Source: a virus
Strand: one strand, 5' to 3'
DNA length: 32,048 nt
IMG/VR virus record: IMGVR_UViG_3300022591_000542
Span: 1 to 32,048 of that record
Below, in pieces: positions 22,114-30,597 of the stretch; within the stretch, counting starts at the first letter, position 1, and every line of letters starts with the position of its first letter. The notes under the pieces were generated by a model, which did not search any database, was not told the origin of the DNA, and was given only the letters and a program-made list of their open reading frames with translations. The position numbers were made by a program, and so were the translations under genes.

Positions 22114-23736
22114 ATGGCCGTAGTCCAAATCTCAAAAATTCAGGTTCGTAGAGGATTAGAAAATCAAACAGGTATTCCGTACCTAAGTTCTGGCGAATTT
22201 GCTTGGGCAATTGATACCCAAAATTTATACATTGGACCAGGTGCAGTTAGCGAAGGATCCCCGAGTGCTTATCCTCCTGTTCGTGTATTAACCGAACGTG
22301 ATTTTAACAACATTTTTCAATTAGCCGGTACATATACCTATCAGGGTAACAGCCCAAGCGTAGAAACTCTACTAGCAGGTACAGGTACTAACTATTCAGT
22401 ACAACGTTCATTACAAGACAAATTAGACGACTACGTTAGCCTAGCAGACTTTGGTGCTGTAGGTGACGGAGTTGCTGATGATACCAAGGCACTACAAAGT
22501 GCTATTGATCAACTATACCTAAATGTAGACCAAAACGATCCACGTAGCCGCAGAACATTAAAATTTCCAGCAGGTACGTACTTAGTTACTGGAACCATTT
22601 ATATTCCGCCATTTGCAAGTATATCAGGCGAAGGTAGTTCAAGTACCTTTGTTGTTCAATCATCAGCTAGTGTTCCAATATTCCAAACAGTTGGTGGATC
22701 AAGTACTCCTTCCCATAAGGTAGTAATTCCAGCAATTCAAAGTACAACACAACCTACTAATATTCGAATGTCCGGAATGACTGTTCGTTATTTAAATTCT
22801 ACTTTACAAGGTGGAACATTAGGACTTGTTAATATTGACTGCGCATTAGACTCAACACTTGACGATGTTGGCTTTATGGGCATGGCCGCAGATCCAACTA
22901 ACGACATACAGCCGGGATTATATATTCGTGGGCAAGGCGCAACAACAACTAAGAATTTAACTATTAAAAATTGTAAGTTTACAAATTTATCGTTTGGTAT
23001 TTTTTGTGATTACGATGTAAGTAATATCAACATCGAGCATACTAGTTTCTTTAATTTAAATCAAGGTATTTTCCTTAGCGGTGGTCCGTTATCAAGTCAG
23101 TTAAAAGGTCCTTCGATCGTAAACATCTCATCTAACCGTTTTGAACAGATTAAACGTCAAGCGGTGTATGTTAACTTTACAGTAGTCGACAGTCGAGTAT
23201 CTAGCGTATCAAACATATACAACAACTGCGGAAATTCAAATAGTTTAAATTTAGATCAAGTACAATCTACTGAAGTTATATTCTTTGGACCAGGTGGAAA
23301 TAAATCAGTATCTGATTTGTTTAGTAGAGAATCCGCAAACTTTTCTGGCAGTCCAAGTCCAATGCTTCCTGCGATTAGCGGAACAATATACATTTCAAAT
23401 ACTGCTCCTATCCAGCAGACATTAATTGCTAGCAATATTCCAGCTGGATTATTAACAGTAGCAAAACCAATTACAGATACACAGATTATTATCAACTACA
23501 ATGCTAGTCAGCCTACGTTAGGTGTTACTCGTGTTGGACAATTACAAGTGTTAGCTGGAGCAAATACAGCTACAGTACTTGATAGTTTCCAATGGTCTGG
23601 AGCAACTACCTTAGTCGGTGACCTAGAGTTTTCAGCAACTTTAAATACTAGCACTAATGCCTTATCAGTATTAGTAACAAACCCAGTTGGTAGTGTAACA
23701 ACCGATTTAACTTATCAAATAACGTCACTGTATTAA
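22114..23736 (+). CDS. Tailspike with pectate-lyase-like beta-helix
   Basis: The gene encodes 540 residues. The first ~110 residues are a phage-fibre type attachment region (ISKIQVRRGLENQTGIPYLS, then GEFAWAIDTQNLYIG). The DFGAVGDGVADDTKALQSAI motif (about residues 111-130), followed by KFPAGTYLVTGTIYIP and ISGEGSSSTF, is the start of a Pectate_lyase_3-type right-handed beta-helix; the helix rungs continue to about residue 400 (LTIKNCKFTNLSFGIFCDYD, IFLSGGPL). The C-terminal ~130 residues form a separate beta domain. Such proteins bind and often cut surface polysaccharides, so this is the clearest depolymerase candidate. Its stop overlaps the next gene (TAATG). Confidence 0.85.
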   Translation: MAVVQISKIQVRRGLENQTGIPYLSSGEFAWAIDTQNLYIGPGAVSEGSPSAYPPVRVLTERDFNNIFQLAGTYTYQGNSPSVETLLAGTGTNYSVQRSLQDKLDDYVSLADFGAVGDGVADDTKALQSAIDQLYLNVDQNDPRSRRTLKFPAGTYLVTGTIYIPPFASISGEGSSSTFVVQSSASVPIFQTVGGSSTPSHKVVIPAIQSTTQPTNIRMSGMTVRYLNSTLQGGTLGLVNIDCALDSTLDDVGFMGMAADPTNDIQPGLYIRGQGATTTKNLTIKNCKFTNLSFGIFCDYDVSNINIEHTSFFNLNQGIFLSGGPLSSQLKGPSIVNISSNRFEQIKRQAVYVNFTVVDSRVSSVSNIYNNCGNSNSLNLDQVQSTEVIFFGPGGNKSVSDLFSRESANFSGSPSPMLPAISGTIYISNTAPIQQTLIASNIPAGLLTVAKPITDTQIIINYNASQPTLGVTRVGQLQVLAGANTATVLDSFQWSGATTLVGDLEFSATLNTSTNALSVLVTNPVGSVTTDLTYQITSLY

Positions 23737-24170
23737 TGTTCAACACTGAAACAGATCAAAGACTTCATCTTTGGTTTGAGTTTAGAAATTCTTTAGAGAT
23801 TTCTGACCAGCCTTTAGATGACGTAATCACATTTTGGGATCCTGCTCCCAGGATACCTTACAACAATAGAATAGATCCATACTATGATGGAAATTGGCCT
23901 ACACCTTGGGAAATCATAGACTACAACAAATACGACGATTTTACCTTGTCATTAATGATGGGATGGTCGTTGTTGTTAACCAAACGATTTGAAACAAATC
24001 AATTAGCAATACATACACTCGTTGACGAAACAGCTAACCGAGTGTATAATGTATTAAACATAGATAACACATGGGCATTAAATTTTAAAGATCACGAGGT
24101 TGTACCATTTAATTCTGTACCTAGTTTATACAGGGTTGAAAATATCGTGCCATTGAAACGCCCAAGGTAA
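23736..24170 (+). CDS. Conserved-type phage protein, unknown
   Basis: The gene encodes 144 residues rich in Trp, Tyr and Asp (LHLWFEFRNSLEIS, ITFWDPAPRIPYNNRIDPYY, GNWPTPWEIIDYNKYDDF). The pattern is soluble and globular. No enzyme motif is seen. Position behind the tailspike and overlap by TAATG suggest a partner such as an adaptor or assembly chaperone; this is inference. Confidence 0.7.
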   Translation: MFNTETDQRLHLWFEFRNSLEISDQPLDDVITFWDPAPRIPYNNRIDPYYDGNWPTPWEIIDYNKYDDFTLSLMMGWSLLLTKRFETNQLAIHTLVDETANRVYNVLNIDNTWALNFKDHEVVPFNSVPSLYRVENIVPLKRPR

Positions 24171-24209
24171 ATATCAATCTAAGTCAAAAAGCATTAACGC
24201 AGTACAAAA

Positions 24210-24215
24210 TATAAT
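24210..24215 (+). promoter_or_regulatory. Weak promoter candidate before nrdA
   Basis: A TATAAT lies 15 bases before ATG 24231 in the 60-base gap after the previous gene. No -35 is visible at 16-18 bases. A GTAAATA (24167-24173) overlaps the preceding stop and could also serve. The ribosome-binding site AGGTGAAG is good. Confidence 0.3.
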
Positions 24216-24230
24216 AAAAATAGGTGAAGA

Positions 24231-26561
24231 ATGATCACAGTTGTCAAACGTAGTGGGGAACGAGTACCTCTAGACATTAGTAAGATACAGAGACAGGTAG
24301 CATATGGTTGTAGAGGAATTGATGGAGTGAGTCCATCGATGATTGAAATTAAAGCGCAGTTAGAATTACACGACGGTATGACAACCGAAACAATTGATGA
24401 ACTACTATTAAAAGCAATGGTAGACTTAATTGACGAAACAGAAAATCCAGAAATCAATAATGTAAACTATCAATACGTTGCTGGCCGCCAAAAGGTATCT
24501 ATGCTACGTAAAGAAGTGTATGGCGAGTATGATCCTCCTGCGATATACGACATTGTAAAGAAAAACGTAGAAGTAGGAATGTACACTAGTGAGTTATTAG
24601 ATTGGTACACTGAAGATGAATGGAAGATTATTGACTTATTCTTAGATCATTCAAAAGACGAAAGCTACACCTATGCGGCTATTGCTCAACTAGCAGAAAA
24701 ATATCTAGTACAGAATCGTGCTACTGGACAAATTTATGAAACCCCTCAGATACGTTACGCTATCGCGGCAGCTACTGCTTTTCATAACGAACCTAAAGAG
24801 AAAAGATTAAAATATGTTAAAGAATACTATGAATGTGCCAGCGATGGCCACTTTACTCTTGCAACTCCTGTCCTTGCTGGCTTGGGCACTCCAACTAAAC
24901 AGTTTAGCAGTTGTGTTCTCATTTCTAGCGATGACACTTTGGATTCAATATTCGCCGCAGGCGAGATGATGGCAAAGTATGCTAGCAAACGTGCTGGCAT
25001 TGGATTAGAGATTGGTCGTATTCGTCCAGTTGGTGCTCCTATCCGTAATGGTGAAATTAAACATACAGGTCTAATCCCATTCCTAAAGAAATGGTTCGCT
25101 GACTTACGTAGTTGTTCACAAGGCGGTATTCGTAATGCGTCATGTACCGTTACAATGCCTGTGTGGCATGCGCAGTTTGAAGATTTTATTGTACTAAAGA
25201 ACAATCAAGGTACTGAAGAAAATCGTGTTCGTCAAATGGATTATTCAGTTGTTGTTAATAAGATGTTTTGGAATCGTTATCGTAACAATGAAAACATTAC
25301 ATTATTTGATCCGCATGAAGTTCCAGACTTGTATCAAGCATACTATCGTAATAGTGCTGAGTTTGAAAAGCTCTATTTAAAATACGAAGCAGATAAAACT
25401 ACTAAAAAGAAAGTTGTATCAGCAGAAGATATCTTTAAAAATGGTATTCTAAAAGAAAGAACTGATACTGGCCGCATATATCTAGTAAACATTGATAATG
25501 TTATTAACCAAGGGCCGTTTGATACTACTGTAGATCCTATCTACCAAAGTAATTTGTGCCAAGAAATCCTATTGCCCACGAGGCCTTTCCAGCGTATAGA
25601 AGATCCAGAGGGACGTATTGCCCTATGTACGCTGGGTTCAATAAATTGGGGTGCTTTCCGTAACCCAGCAGATATGCGTAAGGCATGTCGTGTACTAGTA
25701 CGTAGTCTAAGTAACTTATTAAGCTATCAAGACTTCTTATCAATCCAAAGCAAACTAGCAAACACAGATTTTGAACCACTAGGTGTTGGTATTACTAACC
25801 TAGCATACTGGCATGCTCGTAAAGGATTTAAGTACGGAACTCCAGAGGCACTTGCTGAAGTTAAAAAGTGGATGGAACATCAAGCATACTTCCTTACTGA
25901 AACTAGTGTCGAGCTTGCTCAAGAAAAGGGCCCATGCGGACGTAGTCAGTACACTTATTACGGTAAGGGAGTATTTCCTTGGGAACGCCGTGCTGTTGGT
26001 AGCAATGAATTAACTGACTTTACTCCTAGTGCTAATTTAGATTGGGAAGGACTACGTGCTAGACTGTTGCAATTTGGTATTAGAAATGCTACACTAATGG
26101 CAGTAGCACCAGTTGAATCAAGCTCTGTTGTACTTAACAGTACTAACGGTATTGAAATGCCAATGGAAATGATTTCAGTTAAAGAATCAAAAGCAGGATC
26201 ATTTGTACAGGTTGTACCAGAGTATCGTCGTTTAAAAAACAAGTATCAAATGATGTGGGAACAATTAGACTGCGTAGACTACTTAAAGACTGCGGCAGTA
26301 CTAGCAGTATATGTTGACCAAAGCCTAAGTACAAATACATTTTATAACCCTGCGTTCTTTGAAGGAGGCAAAGTTCCTGGAACATTAATTGCCAAGAACT
26401 TAATGTTAGCCTACAAGTGGGGATTGAAAACTATCTACTACAGCTTGATTAACAAAGTTGGAGCAAAAGTATCAGTAACTGGAACTCAGTCGATGCCTGT
26501 TATAAGTAGTGAGCCAATAACTATATACGAAGATGACGATTGCGAAGCATGTAAGTTATGA
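24231..26561 (+). CDS. nrdA: Ribonucleoside-diphosphate reductase, alpha subunit (class I)
   Basis: NrdA reduces ribonucleoside diphosphates to deoxyribonucleotides with NrdB and a glutaredoxin or thioredoxin. The 776 residues are full length. Seen: an N-terminal ATP-cone-like start (VVKRSGERVPLDISKIQRQV); redox Cys228 (FSSCVLIS) and Cys466 (ALCTLGSINWG); the active-site NLCQEI with Asn441, Cys443 and Glu445; the Tyr736-Tyr737 pair for radical transfer (KTIYYSLINK); and the C-terminal CxxC tail (DDDCEACKL) that passes electrons from glutaredoxin. All catalytic residues are intact, so the enzyme should be active. It heads a nucleotide cluster with nrdB, glutaredoxin and thyX on one strand. The stop overlaps a small unknown gene (ATGA). 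Confidence 0.97.
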   Translation: MITVVKRSGERVPLDISKIQRQVAYGCRGIDGVSPSMIEIKAQLELHDGMTTETIDELLLKAMVDLIDETENPEINNVNYQYVAGRQKVSMLRKEVYGEYDPPAIYDIVKKNVEVGMYTSELLDWYTEDEWKIIDLFLDHSKDESYTYAAIAQLAEKYLVQNRATGQIYETPQIRYAIAAATAFHNEPKEKRLKYVKEYYECASDGHFTLATPVLAGLGTPTKQFSSCVLISSDDTLDSIFAAGEMMAKYASKRAGIGLEIGRIRPVGAPIRNGEIKHTGLIPFLKKWFADLRSCSQGGIRNASCTVTMPVWHAQFEDFIVLKNNQGTEENRVRQMDYSVVVNKMFWNRYRNNENITLFDPHEVPDLYQAYYRNSAEFEKLYLKYEADKTTKKKVVSAEDIFKNGILKERTDTGRIYLVNIDNVINQGPFDTTVDPIYQSNLCQEILLPTRPFQRIEDPEGRIALCTLGSINWGAFRNPADMRKACRVLVRSLSNLLSYQDFLSIQSKLANTDFEPLGVGITNLAYWHARKGFKYGTPEALAEVKKWMEHQAYFLTETSVELAQEKGPCGRSQYTYYGKGVFPWERRAVGSNELTDFTPSANLDWEGLRARLLQFGIRNATLMAVAPVESSSVVLNSTNGIEMPMEMISVKESKAGSFVQVVPEYRRLKNKYQMMWEQLDCVDYLKTAAVLAVYVDQSLSTNTFYNPAFFEGGKVPGTLIAKNLMLAYKWGLKTIYYSLINKVGAKVSVTGTQSMPVISSEPITIYEDDDCEACKL

Positions 26562-26746
26562 TATACATTAGAGAAGAAGGCGAAATCATTCGCCCAGGAT
26601 TTAACTTCTATCCATTAAACAGTAACCAAGTTGGTTTTGTTTTTAAGTTAAGAAGTTTTGTTTTATTTGTAAGATACAATAAAAAATTAGGTAAATTAAT
26701 ATGTCAAAAGCCCAGTATGATTTTAGAAAGCCAACAAACTATCTAA
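26558..26746 (+). CDS. Possible small protein between nrdA and nrdB
   Basis: A 62-residue frame begins at an ATGA overlap with the nrdA stop and runs 46 bases into nrdB. It reads MIYIREEGEIIRPGFNFYPL and then KLRSFVLFVRYNKKLGK. Without it the nrdA-nrdB gap would be 139 bases, which is long for this genome. The composition is plausible for a small basic protein, but no family is recognised and no strong ribosome-binding site is present. Confidence 0.4.
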   Translation: MIYIREEGEIIRPGFNFYPLNSNQVGFVFKLRSFVLFVRYNKKLGKLICQKPSMILESQQTI

Positions 26747-27801
26747 AGCGCAAGATGTTTTTGGACCCAGCTGGTCCAGTTACAGTACAACGTTTTGAAG
26801 AAGTTAAGTATCCAAAGATACAAAAGTACGAAGAACTAGCCCGAGGTTTCTTTTGGGTTCCAGAAGAAATTAGTCTTACTAAAGATAAGATTGACCATAA
26901 GGAAGCTAGCGATGCTGTTAAGCATATCTTCACTAGCAATTTGTTACGTCAAACAGCATTAGACTCAATTCAAGGTCGTGCTCCGTTTCAAGTATTTGGT
27001 CCAGTTAGTTCTATTCCAGAATTAGAAGCACTAGCACTTACATGGAGTTTCTTTGAAACATCAATTCATAGTAAGTCATATTCACACATTATTCGTAACG
27101 TCTACGGTGTTCCTAAGGAAGAGTTTAACAAGATTCACGACACAGCAGAAATTATTAATATGGCCGCTAGTGTCGGCAAGTACTATGAAGAACTACACGT
27201 TCTTAACATTCGTAAAGAATTAGGTGAAGAAATTGTATTACACGATCATAAGCGAGCTATTTGGATGGCACTACACGCTAGCTATGCTTTAGAAGCCTTA
27301 CGCTTCATGGTATCATTCGCTACAAGTTTAGCAATGGTTGAAAACAAGATCTACATCGGTAATGGTAATATCATTAGTCTTATTTTACAGGACGAATTAT
27401 TACACACCGAGTGGACAGCGTGGCTAATTAATAATGTAATTAAAGACGATCCAGATTTTATTTCTATCGAACAAGAATGCGAAGCTGAAGTATATTCTAT
27501 GTATATGGAAGTGATTGAAGAAGAGAAACAGTGGGCAGACTACTTGTTTAAGTTAGGTCCAGTTATTGGTTTGAACGCAGATATCCTTAAAAACTTTGTT
27601 GATTATACAGCATTTACTCGTTTGAAAGAAATTGGTATCAAGTACTTAGGCGAACATCCTAAGAGCAGTCCTATTCCGTGGTTTAACAAGCACGTGAATA
27701 TTAACAAGAAACAAACAGCATTACAAGAAAACGAATCCACTAACTATGTCATTGGAGTTATGAGTGATAATGTTAGTCGTGATGAATTACCGGAACTATA
27801 A
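26701..27801 (+). CDS. nrdB: Ribonucleoside-diphosphate reductase, beta subunit (class I)
   Basis: NrdB holds the di-iron/tyrosyl-radical cofactor that starts catalysis in NrdA. The gene encodes 366 residues. Seen: LLRQTALDSIQGRAP (first Asp ligand), LALTWSFFETSIHSKSYSHI with the His123 ligand and Tyr127 in the place of the radical tyrosine, KYYEELH around the next Glu, and LQDELLHTEWTAWL (Glu and His ligands). One feature is odd: the Glu-to-His spacing in the FFETSIH helix is four residues, where the well-known SETIHSRSY version of E. coli has three. The C-terminus ends in acidic/aromatic residues as needed for NrdA binding. It is directly followed by glutaredoxin. Confidence 0.95.
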   Translation: MSKAQYDFRKPTNYLKRKMFLDPAGPVTVQRFEEVKYPKIQKYEELARGFFWVPEEISLTKDKIDHKEASDAVKHIFTSNLLRQTALDSIQGRAPFQVFGPVSSIPELEALALTWSFFETSIHSKSYSHIIRNVYGVPKEEFNKIHDTAEIINMAASVGKYYEELHVLNIRKELGEEIVLHDHKRAIWMALHASYALEALRFMVSFATSLAMVENKIYIGNGNIISLILQDELLHTEWTAWLINNVIKDDPDFISIEQECEAEVYSMYMEVIEEEKQWADYLFKLGPVIGLNADILKNFVDYTAFTRLKEIGIKYLGEHPKSSPIPWFNKHVNINKKQTALQENESTNYVIGVMSDNVSRDELPEL

Positions 27802-27803
27802 TT

Positions 27804-28025
27804 ATGAAAGCTATTGTATGGAGTAAAGATGCCTGCCCTTTTTGCGTTCAAGCAAAGGCATTGTTAGATTCTAAAGGAATCGAATACGAAGAACGCAACG
27901 TAATGAAAGACTGGACCAAGGAGCAACTTTTGGAAGCAGTTCCAAATGCGAGAACACTACCGCAAATCTTTTTAGACGAGGAATATGTCGGTGGCTTCAA
28001 CGATCTTAAATCCCGGTTACAGTAG
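27804..28025 (+). CDS. Glutaredoxin
   Basis: The 73-residue protein has the Cys-Pro-Phe-Cys active site at residues 11-14 (WSKDACPFCVQAKALLDSKG), the cis-Pro segment TLPQIFLDEEYVGGF, and a GGFNDLKSRL C-terminus. It is of the short classic Grx type. It would reduce NrdA, whose gene lies upstream. It begins two bases after the nrdB stop. Its last 41 bases overlap the next gene in another frame. Confidence 0.95.
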   Translation: MKAIVWSKDACPFCVQAKALLDSKGIEYEERNVMKDWTKEQLLEAVPNARTLPQIFLDEEYVGGFNDLKSRLQ

Positions 28026-28380
28026 TGGCGCAACCGTTACTATCGGTTCAACCGCTAGTAGCTATAGTGCAGGAACAATTACAGTACCGGCAAGTTATAC
28101 CAGTCAAATAGTCAATGGAGGATCAGCTTGGTCTTCCATAACTACTTCTGCTTATCCAACCCAAGCAAGTCTTAATGTTTCTGGTGATGGCAACATCGAC
28201 GGCAATTTAATAGTAGGCGGCAAAGATATTGCTAAAAGTTTATCAGAAATTGAAAAACGCCTTGCTATACTTGTACCCGATCCGGCTAAACTAGAACATT
28301 TCGAAGCACTCAAAAAAGCATACGAGCATTACAAATTATTAGAAGCATTATGTCAACTACCAAAGAAAGAAGAAAAATAA
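27985..28380 (+). CDS. Probable structural or fibre-related protein, overlaps glutaredoxin
   Basis: The gene has 131 codons. The N-terminal ~65 residues are Ser/Thr/Gly-rich beta-type (NPGYSSGATVTIGSTASSYS), then LNVSGDGNIDGNLIVGGKDI, then a helical end IEKRLAILVPDPAKLEHFEALKKAYEHYK shortened here to its key parts IEKRLAIL and LEHFEALKKAYEHYK. The GNIxGNLxxGGKxI...IExRLAIL pattern is one I associate with virion proteins of T4-like cyanophages. The start at 27985 lies inside the glutaredoxin gene; GTG 27991 is an alternative. A structural gene inserted inside the nucleotide cluster suggests a module boundary. The stop abuts thyX with no gap. Confidence 0.65.
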   Translation: MSVASTILNPGYSSGATVTIGSTASSYSAGTITVPASYTSQIVNGGSAWSSITTSAYPTQASLNVSGDGNIDGNLIVGGKDIAKSLSEIEKRLAILVPDPAKLEHFEALKKAYEHYKLLEALCQLPKKEEK

Positions 28381-29049
28381 ATGAATGTAAAATTACTCAG
28401 TTATAGCCAGCCTACAGAAGAATTTGCTAGTCTAGGAATCGACGATGCGCAGGAACTTATTGCTTACTGCGCACGTGTTAGCAATCCAGCTAATCAGTTT
28501 AATACTGAAACAGCAGACAAGCTAATTCGTTACCTTGTTAAGCATCAACACTGGAGTCCATTAGAAATGGTTTCAGCCTGTTTAGAAATTGAAACAACAC
28601 GTGATATTGCTCGTCAAATTTTACGTCATCGTAGTTTTAGTTTTCAAGAGTTTAGTCAACGATATGCTGATCCAACAAAGGACTTAAACTTTGTTATCCG
28701 CGATGCTCGACTACAAGATACAAAGAATCGTCAGAACTCGATTGAAACAGAAGACGAAGCATTACAAGCATGGTGGACAGCTAAACAGCAGGCCGTGATT
28801 GATCTTGTAACAGCAACCTACGGCGAAGCTATTGACAAGGGTATTGCTAAAGAACAAGCTCGGGCGGTATTGCCAGAAGGTAACACAGTAAGTCGTTTGT
28901 ACATGAACGGTACTTTACGTAGCTGGGTACATTTTATCGAACTACGTAGTGCTAATGGTACACAAAAAGAACATCAACTAATTGCTAAGGAATGCGCCTG
29001 CGTAATTGCTAAAGTATTCCCAATGATTAATGAATTTATAAGCGAATAA
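28381..29049 (+). CDS. thyX: FAD-dependent thymidylate synthase
   Basis: ThyX makes dTMP from dUMP using FAD and methylene-tetrahydrofolate. The gene encodes 222 residues, the normal length. The signature RHRxxSxxxxSxR is present as RHRSFSFQEFSQR (residues 82-94), flanked by IETTRDIARQIL. HWSPLEMV, PEGNTVSRLYMNGTLRSW and FIELRSANGTQKEHQLIA give the substrate-binding strands and the catalytic Ser/Arg. It continues the deoxynucleotide pathway begun by NrdAB. The gene starts immediately after the previous stop. Confidence 0.96.
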   Translation: MNVKLLSYSQPTEEFASLGIDDAQELIAYCARVSNPANQFNTETADKLIRYLVKHQHWSPLEMVSACLEIETTRDIARQILRHRSFSFQEFSQRYADPTKDLNFVIRDARLQDTKNRQNSIETEDEALQAWWTAKQQAVIDLVTATYGEAIDKGIAKEQARAVLPEGNTVSRLYMNGTLRSWVHFIELRSANGTQKEHQLIAKECACVIAKVFPMINEFISE

Positions 29050-29057
29050 GGAAAAAT

Positions 29058-29348
29058 ATGCTAATCAATAAAGGTTTCTCCAACGGAGATGTAGTAAGTG
29101 TTAAATTAATTAACGGTGACGAACTCATCGCACGTTTCGAAGAAGAAGATGCTGAATCAGTAACTATCGCTCGCCCGCTAGCCTTAACAATGGGCGCACA
29201 GGGCTTGGGTATGATTCCGTGGTGTTTCTTAGGCAAAGATGACAAGATTGTGTTACTTAAGAAAAACACGTTTTTTGTAGTGGCTAGCAAGAAGGAAGCC
29301 GCTGATCAATACTTAGAAGGTACCACCGGAATTGCTCTGGTTAAATAA
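29058..29348 (+). CDS. Conserved-type small phage protein (Sm-like?), unknown
   Basis: The 96-residue protein has an AAGGAAAA site before ATG 29058. The start (GFSNGDVVSVKLINGDELIA) looks like an Sm/SH3-type beta-barrel strand pair, followed by LGMIPWCFLGKDDKIVLL and ADQYLEGTTGIALVK. I associate this protein with T4-like marine phages. A role in RNA binding or in the virion cannot be decided. Confidence 0.75.
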   Translation: MLINKGFSNGDVVSVKLINGDELIARFEEEDAESVTIARPLALTMGAQGLGMIPWCFLGKDDKIVLLKKNTFFVVASKKEAADQYLEGTTGIALVK

Positions 29349-29366
29349 GCATAATAGGAGATTATT

Positions 29367-29978
29367 ATGCCAACCGTAGTTACATTAACAGGACCAGGAA
29401 CAGCAACCGTTACAGATGATGCGGCGGCAGCTATTATTTTACAGACCGCAGAATTAGAAAGATTTCGGGCTGTAGTTGCCAACAACGTGGGTGTCATGGT
29501 CGATCTTAAGAAAGAAATTTCTGCGTTATCAGACGCATGTAACACGCTTAAAACTTCTATTGGTAGTATCGCAACAATGAGCGCAGGTACTAATGCTATC
29601 ATTGCCATGCAGGCCGCTAACCAAATTAAGACAAATAACTTTCAGGTACAGGCAACTAAGGAAGCGTTGGCTCGTACAGATCAGCCTGTTCCCGTTGAGC
29701 CAACTGTTAAAGAACAATTAACTACTGCGGTTAAAGATAGCGCAGTCCTTATGGAAACTGCGCAAGCAGAAGGTGCTATAACAAATCAGATTAATGTAAT
29801 GATTGGTAGCTTTACAACATGGATTGGTGGATTCTTACCGAGCTTTACTGATGTCGGCGAATGGATTAAACGTAAGTATCTAGCAGTAATTCAACCTAAT
29901 CCACCAAGCAACGCTCAAGATATCGCAACTAAATTAAACAGTCAAGCAGGTACTGCTGACAACGGTAACATCGGATAA
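29367..29978 (+). CDS. Helical protein, paralogue A
   Basis: The gene encodes 203 residues with a TAGGAG site. A short beta-type start (VVTLTGPGTATVTDDAAAAI) is followed by long helices (LKKEISALSDACNTLKTSIG, MQAANQIKTNNFQVQATKEA), a more hydrophobic stretch (IGSFTTWIGGFLPSF) and the end PPSNAQDIATKLNSQAG. The next gene encodes a protein of the same length and layout that shares ELERF/VLEQF, AMQ.A..I.TNNF, QAEGAI and PPSNAQDIATK, so the pair arose by tandem duplication. They lie directly upstream of the PAAR-hydrolase gene. They could be baseplate, spike-loading or chaperone proteins; this is inference. Confidence 0.75.
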   Translation: MPTVVTLTGPGTATVTDDAAAAIILQTAELERFRAVVANNVGVMVDLKKEISALSDACNTLKTSIGSIATMSAGTNAIIAMQAANQIKTNNFQVQATKEALARTDQPVPVEPTVKEQLTTAVKDSAVLMETAQAEGAITNQINVMIGSFTTWIGGFLPSFTDVGEWIKRKYLAVIQPNPPSNAQDIATKLNSQAGTADNGNIG

Positions 29979-29979
29979 G

Positions 29980-30597
29980 ATGGCACACGGTGACATTATA
30001 ACAATGACATGGACTGGAAATCCAACCACTCCAGTTCCTGCTACATTAACTGTCGCTGATACTTATGGTGCCGCAGTAATTGAACAAACTTTGGTGTTAG
30101 AGCAATTTCGAAATGATGTTGCCGCGTTAGGTGATCTATTAATAGAGTTGAAGAAAACTGTTGCTACTATGAATTATTTGGTTAGTACTTACAATAAGGC
30201 AATATTATCTATATCTGCACAAAGTGGACAACGAAATGCTATTGCGGCAATGCAGGTGGCATCAACTATACAGACCAATAATTTTTATACAGCAGTGCAG
30301 GGAGAAAATCCTACTATGCCTAGTACTGTACAACAATTAGAAACGACTGCTAAAGACGGAACAACGCTACACGGAGTATCCCAAGCAGAAGGTGCTATTA
30401 TTTTGCAGACCAATGTTATGAACCAATATTTCCAATCGTTTGTTACTGACGCATTGGAGCCGTTTACTAGTGTACTGTCTAACTACTCTGATAGATTAAA
30501 AACAGCAATATTAGGTAATCCTCCTAGTAATGCGCAAGATATCGCAACTAAGGCGGCAACTCAAGCCGGTGTTCTTGATTCTGGAAATACAAAATAA
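29980..30597 (+). CDS. Helical protein, paralogue B
   Basis: The gene encodes 205 residues and starts one base after its paralogue. Shared features: DTYGAAVIEQTLVLEQFRND against DDAAAAIILQTAELERFR, LLIELKKTVATMNYLVSTYN, AAMQVASTIQTNNFYTAVQG, SQAEGAIILQTNVMNQYF, and a final PPSNAQDIATKAATQAG. Both proteins end in a short D(S/N)GN tail. Divergence is considerable, so the duplication is old. The stop overlaps the next start (TAATG), linking it in translation to the PAAR-hydrolase. Confidence 0.75.
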   Translation: MAHGDIITMTWTGNPTTPVPATLTVADTYGAAVIEQTLVLEQFRNDVAALGDLLIELKKTVATMNYLVSTYNKAILSISAQSGQRNAIAAMQVASTIQTNNFYTAVQGENPTMPSTVQQLETTAKDGTTLHGVSQAEGAIILQTNVMNQYFQSFVTDALEPFTSVLSNYSDRLKTAILGNPPSNAQDIATKAATQAGVLDSGNTK

